Positions 9,481 to 17,096 of a stretch of DNA of 64,000 bases are shown in pieces. This DNA comes from Diplocloster agilis. Its GTDB lineage: Bacteria > Bacillota > Clostridia > Lachnospirales > Lachnospiraceae. The DNA lies in NCBI RefSeq assembly GCF_019042275.1, contig NZ_JAHQCW010000010.1, positions 62,001 through 126,000 on the forward strand, written 5' to 3'. Made by a program: the position numbers and the translations under genes. How positions within the stretch are numbered: position 1 is the first letter of the stretch; the number at the start of each line of letters is the position of its first letter. Below the pieces are notes generated by a model. The model saw nothing but the letters and a program-made list of their open reading frames with translations. It had not been told where the DNA came from and made no database searches.

Positions 9481-9517
9481 ATCGGAAAAAGACGAGAAAA
9501 GAAGGAGGCGGTTTTGG

Positions 9518-10138
9518 TTGCGTTTTGATACGATGGACCCTCAAAAAATAGAACAGAGAAGTTTTGAGATCATTGAACAGGAACTTAAGCGGGAGCTGGA
9601 CCCGATACAAAAACCGGTGATCAAACGGGTAATCCACACGACGGCGGATTTTTCCTACGCGGATACCCTGTGTTTCTCCCCTCAGGCGGTGGAAAAAGGG
9701 CTGGAAGCGATTCGTGGCGGCGCGTCGATCGTGACGGACACGAATATGGGAAAGGCGGGAATCAGCAAACAGACCCTGGCCGGATTCGGCGGACAGGTAC
9801 ACTGCTTTATGGCCGATGCGGATGTAGCCGGGGAAGCGAAGCGAAGAGGGGTCACCCGGGCGGCCGTCAGCATGGAGAAAGCGGCGGGCCTTGGAGAAAA
9901 TTTTATCTTTGCCATCGGAAACGCCCCCACGGCGTTGATCCGCCTGCGGGAACTGATCGACGAAGGCCGTATTCATCCCCGCCTGGTGATTGGCGTCCCG
10001 GTCGGTTTCGTAAATGTGGCGGAGGCTAAGGAATATTTGATGGAGGCGGATGTTCCCTATATCGTCGCCAGAGGAAGAAAAGGCGGCAGCAATGTGGCGG
10101 CTGCGATCTGCAACGCCCTGCTGTATCAGTGTGTATGA
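9518..10138 (+). CDS. cbiC: Precorrin-8X / cobalt-precorrin-8 methylmutase
   Basis: Moves the C11 methyl group to C12 to form cobyrinate. The catalytic-His region VIHTTADFSYADTL, TDTNMGKAGI and the C-terminal ARGRKGGSNVAAAICNALLY identify the family; 206 residues is normal. The TTG start at 9518 lies nine bases after AGGAGG (9503-9508), whereas the in-frame ATG 9533 lies too far away. The stop overlaps the cbiQ start as ATGA, so cobalt transporter and ring synthesis are co-translated. Confidence 0.92.
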   Translation: MRFDTMDPQKIEQRSFEIIEQELKRELDPIQKPVIKRVIHTTADFSYADTLCFSPQAVEKGLEAIRGGASIVTDTNMGKAGISKQTLAGFGGQVHCFMADADVAGEAKRRGVTRAAVSMEKAAGLGENFIFAIGNAPTALIRLRELIDEGRIHPRLVIGVPVGFVNVAEAKEYLMEADVPYIVARGRKGGSNVAAAICNALLYQCV

Positions 10139-10929
10139 GCGGGCATAGTCACAAGCACCAGGGCGCGCAGTCAATTGATTACTATGCCTACACATCCGGC
10201 ATGCGGAAGGTGAACGCCTCCTTTAAAGTCCTGTTTTCTGTCACACTGCTGATTTTGTGCATTGTTTTGGATCATATCTGGGTATCCGTAACAGTGATGG
10301 CCGGCATGGGACTTTTGACTGTCTGTGCGGGAGGCTTAAGCCTCCGCCGGTATCTGTCCCTGATGAAATTTCCTGTCGCCTTTATATTGATGGGAAGCAT
10401 TGCCATAGCAGCGGGCATAGCCGCCAGGCCCTATGGAGATTTTAACCTGAATCTGCATTTTTTCTATCTGTATACCTCCGGGGCGGATCTGCTGCGCGCG
10501 GCGCGGCTGGGCCTGAAGGCTCTGGGGGCGGTCAGCGCCATGTATATGCTGACGCTCTCCACGCCTGCTAGTGAAATTATCTCGGTTCTGGGGCGGGCGC
10601 ACCTGCCGAAACTGCTTGTCGAGCTGATGAATATGATATACCGTTTTATTTTTATCTTAATGGATGTACAGAGCAGAATGAGTACGGCGGCAAGAGCGAG
10701 GCTTGGGTATGAGGGGTTTAAAAGGAGCTGCTATACGTTTGGGCATATAGCCGGGAATCTGCTGATCCTGTCTTTTCGGAAAGCGGGGATTTACTATGAC
10801 GCCCTGGAATCCCGGGGATACGACGGGGAGCTTAAGTTTTTGGAGGAAGAGAAAAAGATTAAGGCCTGGCAGGTGTTTGCGGCGGCAGGATATCTGCTGG
10901 CGCTGACGGCCCTGGCGGTTATCTTATGA
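10135..10929 (+). CDS. cbiQ: Cobalt ECF transporter T component (transmembrane)
   Basis: Membrane coupling component of the CbiMNQO cobalt importer; it links the ATPase CbiO to the substrate-binding CbiM/CbiN. About five to six hydrophobic segments are visible. The cytoplasmic coupling-helix regions contain SRMSTAARARLGYEGF and YYDALESRGYDGEL, matching the family Ala-Arg-Gly and SRGY motifs. Start ATG 10135 overlaps the cbiC stop. Unusually, cbiQ and cbiO precede cbiM and cbiN and are separated from them by a cobalamin riboswitch. Confidence 0.9.
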   Translation: MSGHSHKHQGAQSIDYYAYTSGMRKVNASFKVLFSVTLLILCIVLDHIWVSVTVMAGMGLLTVCAGGLSLRRYLSLMKFPVAFILMGSIAIAAGIAARPYGDFNLNLHFFYLYTSGADLLRAARLGLKALGAVSAMYMLTLSTPASEIISVLGRAHLPKLLVELMNMIYRFIFILMDVQSRMSTAARARLGYEGFKRSCYTFGHIAGNLLILSFRKAGIYYDALESRGYDGELKFLEEEKKIKAWQVFAAAGYLLALTALAVIL

Positions 10930-10989
10930 GGGAAAACACAGAAGGCCTGTAGAATATATGGCGCGGCAGATGCGCCGCTGGAGGAAAAA

Positions 10990-11838
10990 ATGGAATCACG
11001 GCAGCAAGAGGCAGAGAGTTCTGTCATACTGGAAATCCGGGACCTCACTTATCGGTATGAAACCGGTACACAAGCCCTTGACGGCGTCAATCTCAAGATC
11101 CGTACAGGGGAGCGTATTGCGGTGCTGGGAGCCAATGGAGCGGGCAAATCCACGTTGTTTCTGAATATGAATGGGGTACTGTCACCGGATCGCGGTGAGA
11201 TCTTTTTACACGGTGAAAAAGTGAATAAGAAAAATATAAACGCACTGCGCAAAAAAGTAGGGATTGTTTTCCAGGATGCGGATAATCAGATTATCGCGTC
11301 CACGGTATTGGCGGAGGTGTCATTTGGCCCCATGAATCTAAAGCTGGCCAGGCCGGAGGTGGCCAGGATGGTGGATGAGGCGCTGGATTATATGGAGCTG
11401 AACGAGTTCCGGGACAGGCCGCCGCATTATTTAAGCGGCGGAGAAAAGAAACGGGTCAGCATCGCGGATATCATCGCGATGAGGCCGGAAGTGATTATTT
11501 TCGACGAGCCAACCGCTTCCCTGGACCCGGTCAACGCCGGAATGCTGGAGGAAGTGCTGGAAAAGCTCGGATCAGAAAATAAAACCATTATCATATCCAC
11601 CCACGATGTGGACTTTGCCTACCGCTGGGCGCAGAGGGTTCTGGTGGTCTGCGGCGGAAAGGTGCTACGGGACGGGACGGCATTGGAAGTGTTCTCCGAT
11701 ACGGAGACTCTGAAGAAGGCCCATCTGAAGCGTCCGGCCCTGATGGATATCTATGAGCTGCTGGTAGAAAAGAAGCTGGTGCCGGATCAGAAGAAATATC
11801 CAAGGGATACCGAAAATTTCAGGGATTTATTTGAGTAG
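10990..11838 (+). CDS. cbiO: Cobalt ECF transporter ATP-binding protein
   Basis: ATPase subunit of the cobalt importer. Walker A GANGAGKST, Q-loop VFQDADNQI, signature LSGGEKKRVS, Walker B VIIFDEPTASLDP and the switch His in ISTHDVDFAYRW are all intact. Length 282. GGAGG precedes the ATG with a short spacer. It follows cbiQ after 60 bases and is the last gene before the riboswitch region. Confidence 0.93.
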   Translation: MESRQQEAESSVILEIRDLTYRYETGTQALDGVNLKIRTGERIAVLGANGAGKSTLFLNMNGVLSPDRGEIFLHGEKVNKKNINALRKKVGIVFQDADNQIIASTVLAEVSFGPMNLKLARPEVARMVDEALDYMELNEFRDRPPHYLSGGEKKRVSIADIIAMRPEVIIFDEPTASLDPVNAGMLEEVLEKLGSENKTIIISTHDVDFAYRWAQRVLVVCGGKVLRDGTALEVFSDTETLKKAHLKRPALMDIYELLVEKKLVPDQKKYPRDTENFRDLFE

Positions 11839-12308
11839 GCCTGAAGCTTTGTTTTACCGGAGTGAGTAATATAAAAGAAGGCAATTCGCGGGTAGTTTTA
11901 AGACCGCTTTTGCATATAGATTACTGCGCAGCATAACTGCGCGGCAGCCCGTAAGGGCGCATGTTAAGGGAAGAGGTGCCTGCATTTCTCCGCAGGATAA
12001 TAGGGAAAAGGGTGAAAAGCCCTTACGGTCCCGCCGCTGTAAGAGAAGAGTTTGTATCCGGCCCCGTATTTTCTCACGAATACGGGTATCACTGGGAAAC
12101 CGGGAAGAGAGAGGAGACAGACGAAGACGCTCAAGTCAGAAGACCTGCCCTTCCTAGTTTCGTTCCGGCCGTTTGGCGCGGGGACAAACTGCGTACCAGC
12201 TACGGAAGATAGCTGGGCGCGGACGAAATCCGAAAAACCGGATTGTCATGATTCTGACGCATGTCTGGGAAATATGTACGAGGAATCATGAAAGAAAGGA
12301 GAAGAGAG
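11839..12308 (+). other. 470-nt intergenic leader holding the cobalamin riboswitch
   Basis: Between cbiO and cbiM. The first 110 bases are a spacer with no clear promoter, then a structured aptamer (separate entry). The remainder, about 12155-12308, is an expression platform. TTTCGTTCC at 12158-12166 can pair with GGACGAAA near 12222, bracketing a GC-rich segment. AAAGGAGAAG lies just before the cbiM ATG. No convincing protein-coding frame fits here. Confidence 0.6.
11955..12155 (+). promoter_or_regulatory. Cobalamin (AdoCbl) riboswitch aptamer
   Basis: Contains conserved blocks of the B12 aptamer in order: GGGAAGAGGTGCC near 11968; GGGAAAAGGGTGAAAAGCCC near 12003 leading to ACGGTCCCGCCGCTGTAA; ATCACTGGGAAACCGGGAAG near 12088; and the B12 box AAGTCAGAAGACCTGCC at 12133-12149. 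It should turn down the downstream cobalt-uptake genes cbiM and cbiN when adenosylcobalamin is plentiful. Boundaries are approximate. Confidence 0.92.
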
Positions 12309-13058
12309 ATGTCAAAAAGACAAAAAAGAGCAGTAAAATTAGCAACCGTATTTGCGGCCATATTCGCCGTGGTTCCGGCTGTCAATGCGATGCATATCAT
12401 GGAGGGATATCTCCCTGCCGGTTACTGTATTGCATGGGGAGTGATCTGTCTGCCGTTTCTGGTAGCAGGATTTTTCTCGCTGAAGAAGATTTTGAAGGAA
12501 AACCGAAGGGCAATGACCATATTAGCCATGTCCGGCGCATTTATTTTCGTCATTTCGTCCCTGAAGATCCCGTCCGTAACAGGGAGCTGTTCCCATATGA
12601 CCGGTACCGGATTGGGTGCGATCCTATTCGGCCCCGGCGTTGTGGGGATTTTGGGGATCATTGTCCTGTTATTCCAGGCGCTTCTTCTGGCCCATGGGGG
12701 CCTGACCACTCTGGGAGCCAATACTTTTTCCATGGCTATCGCGGGACCGTTCCTGGCTTACGGAATATACAAACTTTGTCTGAAATGTAAGGTGAACCGC
12801 CGGATCAGTATCTTCTTGGCCGCTTTTCTGGGGGACATCTTTACCTACTGTGTTACCAGCCTCCAGCTGGCTCTGGCGCATCCGGCGGAAAATGGCGGCG
12901 TCGCCATATCCGCGGCTAAGTTCCTGGGCGTATTTGCTCCGACGCAGCTGCCATTGGCGATTCTGGAAGGAATTCTGACTTTGGTTATCATGATCGCGCT
13001 GGAGACCTATGCCAAAGCGGAACTGAAATCCATTGGCTTTTATAAGGAGGTAAAATAG
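12309..13058 (+). CDS. cbiM: Cobalt ECF transporter S component CbiM
   Basis: Substrate-binding membrane subunit. The mature N terminus MHIMEGYLP, whose His and Met bind the metal, follows an N-terminal hydrophobic leader of about 28 residues ending PAVNA. Further membrane segments follow, with [14 protein letters not shown] and [10 protein letters not shown] typical of CbiM. ATG 12309 is chosen because AAAGGAGAAGAGAG precedes it; an ATG 48 bases upstream lacks a site. 249 residues. The stop directly abuts the cbiN ATG. Under riboswitch control. Confidence 0.94.
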   Translation: MSKRQKRAVKLATVFAAIFAVVPAVNAMHIMEGYLPAGYCIAWGVICLPFLVAGFFSLKKILKENRRAMTILAMSGAFIFVISSLKIPSVTGSCSHMTGTGLGAILFGPGVVGILGIIVLLFQALLLAHGGLTTLGANTFSMAIAGPFLAYGIYKLCLKCKVNRRISIFLAAFLGDIFTYCVTSLQLALAHPAENGGVAISAAKFLGVFAPTQLPLAILEGILTLVIMIALETYAKAELKSIGFYKEVK

Positions 13059-13379
13059 ATGAGCAAAGATACAAAACTTGTACTGATCCTGCTGGTCATA
13101 GCAGTCCTTCTGGCGGGAGTTCCGCTGTTTGCGTTAAAGGGTGCGGATTTCGGGGGTTCGGACGATGCCGGAAGCCAGATGATCGCCGAGGTCCACGCGG
13201 ATTACCAGCCGTGGTTCGAGCCGGTGCTGGAGACGATCATCGGAGGAGAACTTCCGGGGGAAGTGGAGAGCTTGTTCTTCTGCCTGCAGACCGGGATTGG
13301 TGTGGGGATTATCGCCTTTATTATGGGTCGCTTTGTGGAGAGAAAGAAGCAGGAAGATAAGAGAGCTGCCGGGGAGTGA
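13059..13379 (+). CDS. cbiN: Cobalt ECF transporter accessory protein CbiN
   Basis: Small two-helix partner of CbiM. Hydrophobic segments lie near residues 6-27 and 79-96, flanking an extracellular loop with GSDDAGSQMIAEV and YQPWFEPV typical of the family. 106 residues. It begins on the base after the cbiM stop, with TAAGGAGGTAAAATAG as ribosome site. It is the last gene of the cobalamin/cobalt block. A giant inverted repeat follows 16 bases after the stop. Confidence 0.93.
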   Translation: MSKDTKLVLILLVIAVLLAGVPLFALKGADFGGSDDAGSQMIAEVHADYQPWFEPVLETIIGGELPGEVESLFFCLQTGIGVGIIAFIMGRFVERKKQEDKRAAGE

Positions 13380-13394
13380 TTTTACTAAGGGAGC

Positions 13395-13841
13395 GGAGCG
13401 GGCTGTCGCACTAACTTAGCGTTCTTCCTGGGGGGCTTCGTATGTCCGCTGCTTACGGCTTGGAACCGCGGGCGGTATAAGGGGACGCGCCGGGTGGCCG
13501 GATTCTTTTGTATCTCCCTGGGAGCGCGGAGGGCTAGCGCTGGAATACGCTAAGTGAAATCGAAAAGCCGGGTTCAGGAACCGAGCCTATTCACCAGGAA
13601 CACGTGATGTGTTCCCGGTTCAGAGGCTCTTGCCCGTCGGACGTGAAGTCCGCCGTGCATCCTGAACCCGGCTTTCCGATTTCACAAAGCGTATTCGCAG
13701 CCGCCCTATGCGCTCCCAGGGAGATACAAAAGAACCCGGCCACCCGGAGCATCCCCTTATACCGCCCGCGGTTCCAAGCCGTAAGCAGCGGACATACGAA
13801 GCCCCCAGGAAGAACGCTAAGTTAGTGCGACAGCCCGCTCC
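13395..13841. repeat. Giant imperfect inverted repeat (185/182-nt arms, 80-nt loop)
   Basis: Left arm 13395-13579 begins GGAGCGGGCTGTCGCACTAA; the right arm 13660-13841 is its reverse complement, ending in GACAGCCCGCTCC. The first 90 bases of the arms match except for one extra G. Mismatches cluster further in, near 13486-13502 and 13531-13565. The loop 13580-13659 holds two small hairpins (GAACAC/GTGTTC and CGGAC/GTCCG). Longer frames in both orientations are by-products of the repeat. It could be an unusually long terminator or structured RNA, a folded mobile element, or two inverted copies of an intergenic repeat. It is placed right after cbiN. Confidence 0.9.
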
Positions 13842-13940
13842 TGCGTTGGTGAAGAGTGAAGTGGAGAGGTTATATTTTTTGTGGACAAAAATGGGGTGTA
13901 TGTTGTATGGTAATAATTGAGTGAATTTGGAATTTGCGAA

Positions 13941-13975
13941 TTTGGACATGTCCCAAACTGGTTTGGACATGTCCC
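13941..13975. promoter_or_regulatory. Twin palindromic operator-like repeats
   Basis: TTTGGACATGTCCC occurs at 13941-13954 and 13962-13975, exactly 21 bases apart (two helical turns). Each copy contains the perfect palindrome GGACATGTCC. It lies just before the ribosome site GGGAGG (13981-13986) of the esterase gene, where a bound repressor could block transcription or translation. The regulator is not identifiable here. Confidence 0.6.
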
Positions 13976-13994
13976 CCTTTGGGAGGTTAAAGTG

Positions 13995-14798
13995 ATGAAG
14001 ATTGTTGAGGAAGTGCTGGACGCGGGGTCTCATGCTTATGTGACGGGGTATCTGCACGATGTTAGCGAGGAGATGGAGAATCATAGAATCAGGCCTTGTA
14101 TGGTGGTCTGTCCGGGGGGCGGATATGAGATGTTGTCGGACCGGGAAAAGGATCCTCCGGCCTTTGCCTGGTTCGCGGCCGGGTATCAGGTGTTTGCACT
14201 GAATTATTCTATTAAGGAGTATGCGGGGGATCTAAGGCCGCTGATGGAATTGTCGAAAACGGTTATGATGATCCGCAGGAGAGCCGGGGAATGGCAGATT
14301 CATCCGGATCAGATTGCGGTGATGGGATTTTCGGCCGGAGGCCATCTGGCGGCCAGCCTGGGGACGCTGTGGAACAGCGGCAGGCTGAAAGAGAGAATGA
14401 ACACGGAGAACGGGATGAACCGTCCGAACGCGATGATTTTAAGTTATCCGGTGATTTCCGCAGGGGAGTTTGCGCATCAGGGTTCTTTGGAGAAGGTGTC
14501 CGGAGGGGATGAGGAGCTGAAGGAATGGTTCTCTTTGGAAAAGAGGATAACCCCGGATACCCCGCCCGCATTTTTGTGGCACACCGCGGATGACGATGTG
14601 GTGCCGGTTGAGAATACCATGCTGTTTGGCATGGCGTTAAAGCGGGCGGGCGTTCCGTTTGAATGTCATATTTTCCCCAGCGGAATACATGGGCTTTCCA
14701 TGTGTAACTATGACGTGGATACGAAGAATGAAAGCTGCGGCCAGTGGTTTTCTCTTGGCCTGTATTGGCTGAACCAGCTGTTTGGCTATCGGTGCTGA
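13995..14798 (+). CDS. Alpha/beta hydrolase, acetyl-esterase/lipase type
   Basis: Cytoplasmic serine hydrolase of the BD-FAE/acetyl-xylan-esterase-like group. Seen: oxyanion-hole strand VVCPGGGYEMLS, nucleophile elbow GFSAGGH with Ser at residue 113, Asp in WHTADDDVVPVE and His in PSGIHGLSM. 267 residues. ATG 13995 follows GGGAGGTTAAAGTG; an upstream in-frame extension would run through the operator repeats. It is a single-gene unit between the giant palindrome and the convergent His-rich gene. Likely removes acyl groups from sugars or small esters; the substrate is unknown. Confidence 0.8.
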   Translation: MKIVEEVLDAGSHAYVTGYLHDVSEEMENHRIRPCMVVCPGGGYEMLSDREKDPPAFAWFAAGYQVFALNYSIKEYAGDLRPLMELSKTVMMIRRRAGEWQIHPDQIAVMGFSAGGHLAASLGTLWNSGRLKERMNTENGMNRPNAMILSYPVISAGEFAHQGSLEKVSGGDEELKEWFSLEKRITPDTPPAFLWHTADDDVVPVENTMLFGMALKRAGVPFECHIFPSGIHGLSMCNYDVDTKNESCGQWFSLGLYWLNQLFGYRC

Positions 14799-14815
14799 GG
14801 TTCGGATGGGCTGAA

Positions 14816-15217
14816 TCAGTGATGGTTTCCGCCGTGGCTGTGATGTCCGTGGCCGGAAGTTGTCTTGGCGGTCTGCGTTGATGTGGAAGCCTGGGTTTCG
14901 GAGTGGTGGGTTTCAGAGTGATGGGTCTGTGTCTGCGAGGTGCCGGTATGGTGGGTGCCGGAGTGTTTTTGGGTACACGTGGAGTCGGTGTTTTTGGAGC
15001 AGTCTTCCGAATGGTGTCCCTCGTACCAGGTTCCGTCATGCGTGTGATCGTAGGTCTTGCTGCATCCGTTCTGCGTGCATACAGGGTAAGCCGTCGTGGC
15101 AGGAGTGGCGGAAGCGGCTGGAGCGGTCTCAGAGGTTGACGCAAGAGCGGGGATACATACAACAGCGGCGGTCAGCATACCGGTTAAAAGGAAAGCAGCG
15201 AATTTTTTCTGTAACAT
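14816..15217 (-). CDS. Secreted histidine-rich protein, putative metal binder
   Basis: 133 residues with a clear Sec signal peptide (basic MLQKK start, hydrophobic core, cleavage after PALA). The mature part begins Ser/Thr/Ala-rich, then carries four Cys (VCTQNGC, EDC, STC) and about 17 His, with pairs such as THHSETHHSE and a C-terminal GHGHHSHGGNHH. No enzyme family recognised; such compositions bind Zn, Ni, Co or Cu. It is divergent from sigI-rsgI. Its promoter has the same -35 (GGCACCCTA) and -10 (CGTAT) at the same 19-base spacing as the sigI promoter, so it probably belongs to that sigma factor's regulon. The RsgI partner also ends in a His-rich tail. Confidence 0.8.
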   Translation of the reverse strand: MLQKKFAAFLLTGMLTAAVVCIPALASTSETAPAASATPATTAYPVCTQNGCSKTYDHTHDGTWYEGHHSEDCSKNTDSTCTQKHSGTHHTGTSQTQTHHSETHHSETQASTSTQTAKTTSGHGHHSHGGNHH

Positions 15218-15260
15218 AAGATTACCTCATTTCATTTTTTATTTTTGACTCGCTAAAAGA

Positions 15261-15293
15261 ATACGACTGATCAGGTGAAAAACGTAGGGTGCC
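15261..15293 (-). promoter_or_regulatory. SigI-like promoter for the His-rich gene
   Basis: Reading the minus strand: GGCACCCTA (15293-15285), 19 bases, then CGTAT (15265-15261), about 44 bases before the ATG. The same two blocks with the same spacing occur on the plus strand for sigI, and the two -35 blocks form the arms of a palindrome. Confidence 0.7.
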
Positions 15294-15307
15294 GGAAAAA
15301 TATTTTT

Positions 15308-15340
15308 GGCACCCTATAAAATATAAGGCCGGATTCGTAT
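15308..15340 (+). promoter_or_regulatory. SigI-like promoter for sigI-rsgI
   Basis: GGCACCCTA (15308-15316), 19 bases, CGTAT (15336-15340). It resembles the C-rich -35 and CGWA-type -10 recognised by SigI factors in other Firmicutes and not the sigma-A consensus. This suggests autoregulation. Confidence 0.7.
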
Positions 15341-15404
15341 CTATTATATAGATGCATATCCGAGTAATCCGAATGCAGCAGAAGTAAAAAATAGGAGAAC
15401 TGAT

Positions 15405-16112
15405 GTGAATACGATAGAAATACGGGTTCAAAGCGCACAGACTGATCCCGGGGAAACCGAACAACTTATGGAGGACTATCTGCCGTTTATAAAAAAGCAG
15501 ATAACCGGAATGCAGGATCTGATGTTGGAATACGACGATATGCTGAGTCTCGCCATGCTGACATTTCTGAACTGTATCAGACAATATTCACCCCAGAAGG
15601 GGAATTTCCTTTCTTTTTGCAAAACCTGTATCAAAAACCGCCTGATCGATGAGGGGCGAAAACAGATGGGATACCGCTCAAAGGTGATTGCTTTTGAACC
15701 GAAGGAGGAAGAGGAAGCCGGACAGATATCCGATGCGGAGGCGAAAGTATCCTGGCAGCTCTATGAAAAGGACCAGGAGAGGAACGCGCTGTCCGAGGAG
15801 ATCCGGCTTTTGTCGGATGCCCTGGATGCCTATGGGATACGATGGGAAGAACTGCCCAGGATCTGTCCCAAACAAGAGCGTTCCAGGAAGAACTGCCTCA
15901 TGATCGCCCGGGCGGTGGTGGAGAAACCTGATTATAAGAAGGAACTGCTCCGGCAGCACCGCCTGCCCCAGGCGGATCTGGCGGCGCAGCTTGGAGTATC
16001 CGCGAAGACGATAGAGAAACACCGGAAATATATTATAACCCTGGCGATCCTGCTGATGGGCGATTATCCCGGTATCCGTACATTCTTACCCAAGTACAGG
16101 GAGGTGAATTAA
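15405..16112 (+). CDS. sigI: RNA polymerase sigma factor of the SigI family
   Basis: Alternative sigma factor. The N-terminal region MEDYLPFIKKQI, LEYDDMLSLAMLTFLNCIRQY and FLSFCKTCIKNRLIDEGRK corresponds to sigma region 2. The C-terminal QADLAAQLGVSAKTIEKHRKYI is the SigI-type helix-turn-helix used in place of classical region 4. 235 residues. GTG 15405 is used, with AGGAG seven bases upstream; the nearby ATG 15403 is out of frame and stops at once. It abuts rsgI, its predicted membrane anti-sigma factor. The leader carries a promoter matching the divergent His-rich gene. Confidence 0.85.
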   Translation: MNTIEIRVQSAQTDPGETEQLMEDYLPFIKKQITGMQDLMLEYDDMLSLAMLTFLNCIRQYSPQKGNFLSFCKTCIKNRLIDEGRKQMGYRSKVIAFEPKEEEEAGQISDAEAKVSWQLYEKDQERNALSEEIRLLSDALDAYGIRWEELPRICPKQERSRKNCLMIARAVVEKPDYKKELLRQHRLPQADLAAQLGVSAKTIEKHRKYIITLAILLMGDYPGIRTFLPKYREVN

Positions 16113-16964
16113 ATGAAAGCACAGACCGGAATTGTGATGAAAATAGAAAAAAATACGGCCGTTGTCATGAAAAATGGAGGGGAATTCGTATCCATACCTG
16201 TGAGACAGGGCTGGAAGACCGGGGAAGTGATCGTGCTTCCGGAAAAAAGAAGGAGCATCAGACCTCTTTACACGGCGGCGGCCTGTCTGGCCCTGGTATT
16301 CACGCTGGGCGCCGGCAGCTTCCATTATTATTATGCCCAGACCTCTCTGGTGAGTATCGATGTCAATCCATCCATTGAGCTGGGGATCAACCGCTTCAAC
16401 CGAGTAGTTGAGACCAGGGCCCTGAATCCCGAGGGGGAACAGATCCTGGCTGAACAGAGTCTGAAAAACCTCCCTTGGCAGGAGGCTGTGGATACGATTA
16501 TGGGAGCGGAAGAAATGGAAGGTTATTTCAGGTCCGCATCAGACATTGTCGTCACTGTGTATGCAAAGACGGCGGACACCCAGGAAGCTATGCTGGAGGA
16601 GGTGCGCCGGTACGTTGACACCGCGTCAGCCGATTATCCGGCCCTTCAGTCGGAATGCCATGCCGTAGATGAAGATACGGTCTCAGAGGCCCATGACTAC
16701 GGTGTCACTCCGGGAAAATATCTGTATCTTCAGGAACTGAAGGAAACTGACCCGGAGGTGGATATTACAGAATACACCCATCACAGCATCGAGGAACTGC
16801 AGGGGCAGATCGACGCCTGTGAATCCCACGGGGAAGGCACGAGCCATGAGGAACATAAAAAACACGCTGATGCTGTAGAAACCACGCCTTCTTCTACCGA
16901 CAGCCAAAATGGCCACCACTCGCAGGAGGATTCCGGTGGAAAGGAAAGTCATCACCATGACTGA
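16113..16964 (+). CDS. rsgI: RsgI-family anti-sigma factor with histidine-rich extracellular tail
   Basis: Membrane anti-sigma factor predicted to hold SigI. The cytoplasmic N-terminal anti-sigma domain (about residues 1-50, TGIVMKIEKNTAVVMKNGG, FVSIPVR) precedes one membrane helix (about 52-72). The extracellular RsgI middle domain contains SIDVNPSIELGINRFNRVV, and a variable sensor region follows. The tail after about residue 215 is acidic and His-rich (THHS, SHEEHKKH, NGHHSQ, ending SHHHD; about 11 His). RsgI tails in other Clostridia bind extracellular ligands such as polysaccharides; here metal binding is a reasonable inference. The start abuts the sigI stop. Confidence 0.82.
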   Translation: MKAQTGIVMKIEKNTAVVMKNGGEFVSIPVRQGWKTGEVIVLPEKRRSIRPLYTAAACLALVFTLGAGSFHYYYAQTSLVSIDVNPSIELGINRFNRVVETRALNPEGEQILAEQSLKNLPWQEAVDTIMGAEEMEGYFRSASDIVVTVYAKTADTQEAMLEEVRRYVDTASADYPALQSECHAVDEDTVSEAHDYGVTPGKYLYLQELKETDPEVDITEYTHHSIEELQGQIDACESHGEGTSHEEHKKHADAVETTPSSTDSQNGHHSQEDSGGKESHHHD

Positions 16965-17025
16965 GGAGTATCCGCTAATTTTATCGGGAGAAGCTTTCTC
17001 ACGGTTATGTAAATGAAAAGAATAG

Positions 17026-17093
17026 TCTTCCTTTCCACTGCAGTGCGATTCGCCGGAGGGCATTTAATCCATAAGAGCACTTTCCTACGGAAT
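17026..17093 (-). repeat. Dispersed intergenic repeat, copy B
   Basis: On the minus strand it starts ATTCCGTAGGAAAGTGC and ends GGAAAGGAAGA. It aligns over its whole length with 23497-23565 at roughly four-fifths identity, including the block GCCCTCCGG. It lies between rsgI and a bidirectional terminator. Not coding. Confidence 0.75.
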
Positions 17094-17096
17094 AAG

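Noticed and set aside
11961-12291. Reading frames through the cobalamin riboswitch
   Set aside because: They follow aptamer bases and have no protein-like composition.
13059-13379. tRNA or rRNA genes anywhere in the window
   Set aside because: No cloverleaf with T-loop GGTTCGAATCC pattern and no ribosomal RNA segment was found on reading through; the GGTTCAG motifs near 13570 and 38780 belong to long hairpins.
13604-14084. Frames on both strands across the giant inverted repeat
   Set aside because: They arise because the two arms encode mirrored stop-free stretches; no ribosome sites and no family similarity.
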